A stretch of 6,021 nt of DNA from Pseudolysobacter sp. Lineage in GTDB: Bacteria > Pseudomonadota > Gammaproteobacteria > Xanthomonadales > Rhodanobacteraceae. The position numbers and the translations under genes are program-made. The number at the start of each line of letters is the position of its first letter. Within the stretch, counting starts at the first letter, position 1. The notes beneath the pieces were generated by a model that saw nothing but the letters and a program-made list of their open reading frames with translations, had not been told where the DNA came from and ran no database searches. The DNA lies in contig JANXUW010000255.1 in assembly GCA_025351985.1 (NCBI GenBank), positions 1 through 6,021 of the forward strand, written 5' to 3'. Positions 4,167-6,021 of this stretch are shown here, piece by piece.

Positions 4167-5921
4167 ATGTTTCGTCGTCATTTGTTCACTGTCATCGCGC
4201 TCACATTGAGTAGTGCCTGCGTTTTTGCGGCCACGCCCGAATGGGTCGCCAAGAGCAACAAGAACGCACAATTGCTGCTCGATGTGCAGGCCAGTTTTAA
4301 TCCCGAATTTGCCGCGCGCAGCGGCCTGAACGGTTACGACGACAAGATCGTCGACCTCGGTCCGAACGTCAACGCGCGGTCGCGCGAGGCGACACAAAAG
4401 GTCAAGGCCGAACTCGAAAAACGCCTGGCCAGCGAGACCGATGTGCACGTCAAGCAGGATCTCGAAATCATGCTGCAGGCCGCGAGCCTGCGCATCGAAG
4501 GCAGCGAACTCGACGAAAAATATTTCTTGCCGTATACCGATGTCGGCCAGCTCGAATTCAACGGCTTGCGGGCGCTGCTCAACGACCAGATCGATGCCAA
4601 ACGACGCGAAGTCGCGCTGGTTCGGTTGAAGCGTTATGCGGGTCTGGAAAAAGGCGCCACGCCGCTGACCGAACTCGCCAAACGGCGTACGCTGGAGCAT
4701 TTCGACAACAGCGCGTTGCAAGGCCCGTTCAAGACCGAACTCGAACAGGGCCTGGCGAACACACCGCGTTACATCAGCGGCATTCGCGAGCTGTTCGTGA
4801 AGTACAAGATCAAGAATGCCGATGCCGCGCTGGCCGCGCTCGAACAGCAACTCAAGGATTACAACGAGTGGACGCGCAACACCGTTCTGCCGCGTGCGCG
4901 AACGGATTTTCGCCTGCCGGCAGAGGTGTATGCGCATAACCTCAAGCAGGTCGGCATCGATATTTCGCCCGAGCAACTGATTGCCGCGGCCGAACTCGAA
5001 TTTGCCGAAACGCGCAACGAAATGCGTTCACTCGCGGCGATCATCGCGAAAGAAAGAGGCTACGCCAGCAGCGATTATCGCGATGTGATCCGCGAGCTCA
5101 AAAAGAAGCAGCTCGCACGCGACACGATCGAGCCGTATTACAAGGATCGCATCACGGCGATCGAGGACATCATCCGCCGCGAACATATCGTGACGCTGCC
5201 GAGTCGGCCGATGATCATGCGCGTCGCCTCCGAAGCCGAAAGCGCATCGCAGCCGGCGCCGCACATGGAACCGCCGCGTTTGATCGGCAACACCGGCGAG
5301 CGCGGCCAGTTTGTATTGCCGCTCGGCGTGCCGACCGGCGATGCATCCAGCACGTACGATGACTTCACCAACGAAGCCGCGTCGTGGACACTGACCGCGC
5401 ACGAAGGCCGCCCGGGTCACGAACTGCAGTTTTCATCGATGGTGGAAAACGGCGTTTCGCTCGCGCGCAGTCTGTTCGCGTTCAATAGCGTCAACGTCGA
5501 AGGCTGGGCGCTGTACGCCGAAGCGGAAATGAAACCCTACGAGCCGCTCGAAGGCCAGATGATCGCGTTGCAGGCGCGCCTGCAACGTGCCGCCCGCGCG
5601 TTCATCGATCCGATGGTGAATCTCGGTCGCATGACGCCGCAACAGGCGCACGACATACTCACGCAGGATGTGGTGTTGTCCGAAGCGATGACCAAACAGG
5701 AAGTCGATCGCTACACGTTCCGCTCGCCGGGCCAGGCGACGAGTTATTTCTACGGTTATACGCGACTGATGCAGTTACGCGTTGAAACTGAATTGAAACT
5801 CGGTGCGAAAAAACTCGATCGCCGGGCATTCCATAATTTTATCCTCGCGCAAGGTTTATTACCGTCGGATTTGCTGCGAAAGGCGGTAATGGAGGTTTTT
5901 GTTCCGAGTCAGCTCAAGTAA
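4167..5921 (+). CDS. Secreted DUF885 family protein, putative zinc metallopeptidase
   Basis: The product is 584 residues, a normal length for DUF885. An N-terminal Sec signal (RRH, then LFTVIALTLSSACVFA) suggests export with cleavage near residue 21-22. Cys18 is preceded by SSA and lacks a proper lipobox, so a lipoprotein is less likely. The bulk is helical. The probable metal site is near the C-terminus: H412-E413-x-x-P-G-H418-x-x-Q421 followed by VEGWALYAE with E445. Together these form the family's HExxPGH…EGWALYAE signature of a gluzincin-like zinc site. The family's RY…PGQA.SY..G motif follows, here RYTFRSPGQATSYFYGYTRL. Members are described as uncharacterised or putative peptidases; the substrate is unknown. 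All expected motifs are present, so it looks intact. The start at 4167 is chosen over the open frame from 4110 because GAGG lies 6 bases upstream and the signal peptide begins there. It ends in tandem stops (TAATAA) and a strong terminator, and appears to be a single-gene unit. Confidence 0.9.
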   Translation: MFRRHLFTVIALTLSSACVFAATPEWVAKSNKNAQLLLDVQASFNPEFAARSGLNGYDDKIVDLGPNVNARSREATQKVKAELEKRLASETDVHVKQDLEIMLQAASLRIEGSELDEKYFLPYTDVGQLEFNGLRALLNDQIDAKRREVALVRLKRYAGLEKGATPLTELAKRRTLEHFDNSALQGPFKTELEQGLANTPRYISGIRELFVKYKIKNADAALAALEQQLKDYNEWTRNTVLPRARTDFRLPAEVYAHNLKQVGIDISPEQLIAAAELEFAETRNEMRSLAAIIAKERGYASSDYRDVIRELKKKQLARDTIEPYYKDRITAIEDIIRREHIVTLPSRPMIMRVASEAESASQPAPHMEPPRLIGNTGERGQFVLPLGVPTGDASSTYDDFTNEAASWTLTAHEGRPGHELQFSSMVENGVSLARSLFAFNSVNVEGWALYAEAEMKPYEPLEGQMIALQARLQRAARAFIDPMVNLGRMTPQQAHDILTQDVVLSEAMTKQEVDRYTFRSPGQATSYFYGYTRLMQLRVETELKLGAKKLDRRAFHNFILAQGLLPSDLLRKAVMEVFVPSQLK

Positions 5922-5934
5922 TAAACATCACGCG

Positions 5935-5977
5935 CCTGCCTGCAGCCAGACCGCTGCGGGCAGGTATGATTTTTTTT
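5935..5977 (+). terminator. Strong intrinsic terminator of the DUF885 gene
   Basis: CCTGCCTGCAGC (5935-5946) pairs with GCTGCGGGCAGG (5953-5964) along all 12 positions with one G-U pair, around a 6-base loop (CAGACC). Five bases later comes a run of eight T (5970-5977). It starts 13 bases after the TAA of the DUF885 gene. Confidence 0.9.
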
Positions 5978-6018
5978 GACGCCGCGCGCCTAGTAAATTT
6001 TGTTGATCAAGCGGATTC

Positions 6019-6021
6019 ATG
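6019..6021 (+). other. Possible start codon of a further gene at the right edge
   Basis: The window ends in ATG, 41 bases after the terminator T-run. The bases between are AT-rich near TAGTAAATTTTG (5991-6002) and include the palindrome TTGATCAA (6003-6010), which would suit a promoter or operator. Only a weak GCGGA patch precedes the ATG. Without downstream sequence this cannot be confirmed. Confidence 0.2.

Noticed and set aside
4131..4976. A 281-codon open frame on the minus strand
   Set aside because: It lies wholly opposite the N-terminal half of the well-supported DUF885 gene and its leader, and has low-complexity, shadow-like composition.

Overview
The window looks like an ordinary chromosomal stretch from a GC-rich proteobacterium. 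Gene content (an Sbp-type sulfate-binding protein, a TonB-family protein, OsmC, and a DUF885 secreted protein), codon use rich in GCG/CTG/CGC, and the short intergenic palindromes of the 'CATTCC…GGAAT' kind suggest a gammaproteobacterium. A Xanthomonadales/Rhodanobacteraceae-like organism is the best guess, but this is inference from style and not proven by any marker gene.

Layout, left to right. Positions 1-459 (minus) hold the N-terminal 153 residues of a periplasmic sulfate-binding protein; the gene runs off the left edge. A gap of about 600 bp follows. It carries a likely promoter for that gene and several palindromes, and no convincing gene. Positions 1065-1712 (plus) encode a short TonB-family energy transducer with no ExbB/ExbD partner in view. 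Positions 1893-2378 (plus) encode a DUF456 membrane protein. Converging on it from the minus strand is a GFA/CENP-V-fold zinc protein (2411-2797). Divergent from that gene is osmC (2988-3419, plus), followed 87 bp downstream by a tautomerase-superfamily protein (3507-3893, plus). Positions 3894-4166 contain a compact cluster of REP-like inverted repeats and then a small hairpin that covers the ribosome binding site of the next gene. That gene is a secreted DUF885 putative metallopeptidase (4167-5921, plus), closed by a tandem stop and a strong intrinsic terminator (5935-5977). The last three bases are an ATG that may start another gene.

How the genes relate: most look like independent single-gene units. 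The middle block (GFA-type protein, OsmC, tautomerase) has a loose theme of handling reactive small molecules: OsmC reduces organic hydroperoxides, GFA-fold proteins are classed with thiol/aldehyde chemistry, and tautomerases act on unsaturated keto acids. Shared regulation across 2797-2988 is possible but unproven. I see no defence system, CRISPR array, transposase, integrase, tRNA or rRNA, and no strong candidate for a new multi-gene system. The features most worth a second look are the repeat cluster, the RBS-covering hairpin and the altered active-site region of the tautomerase.
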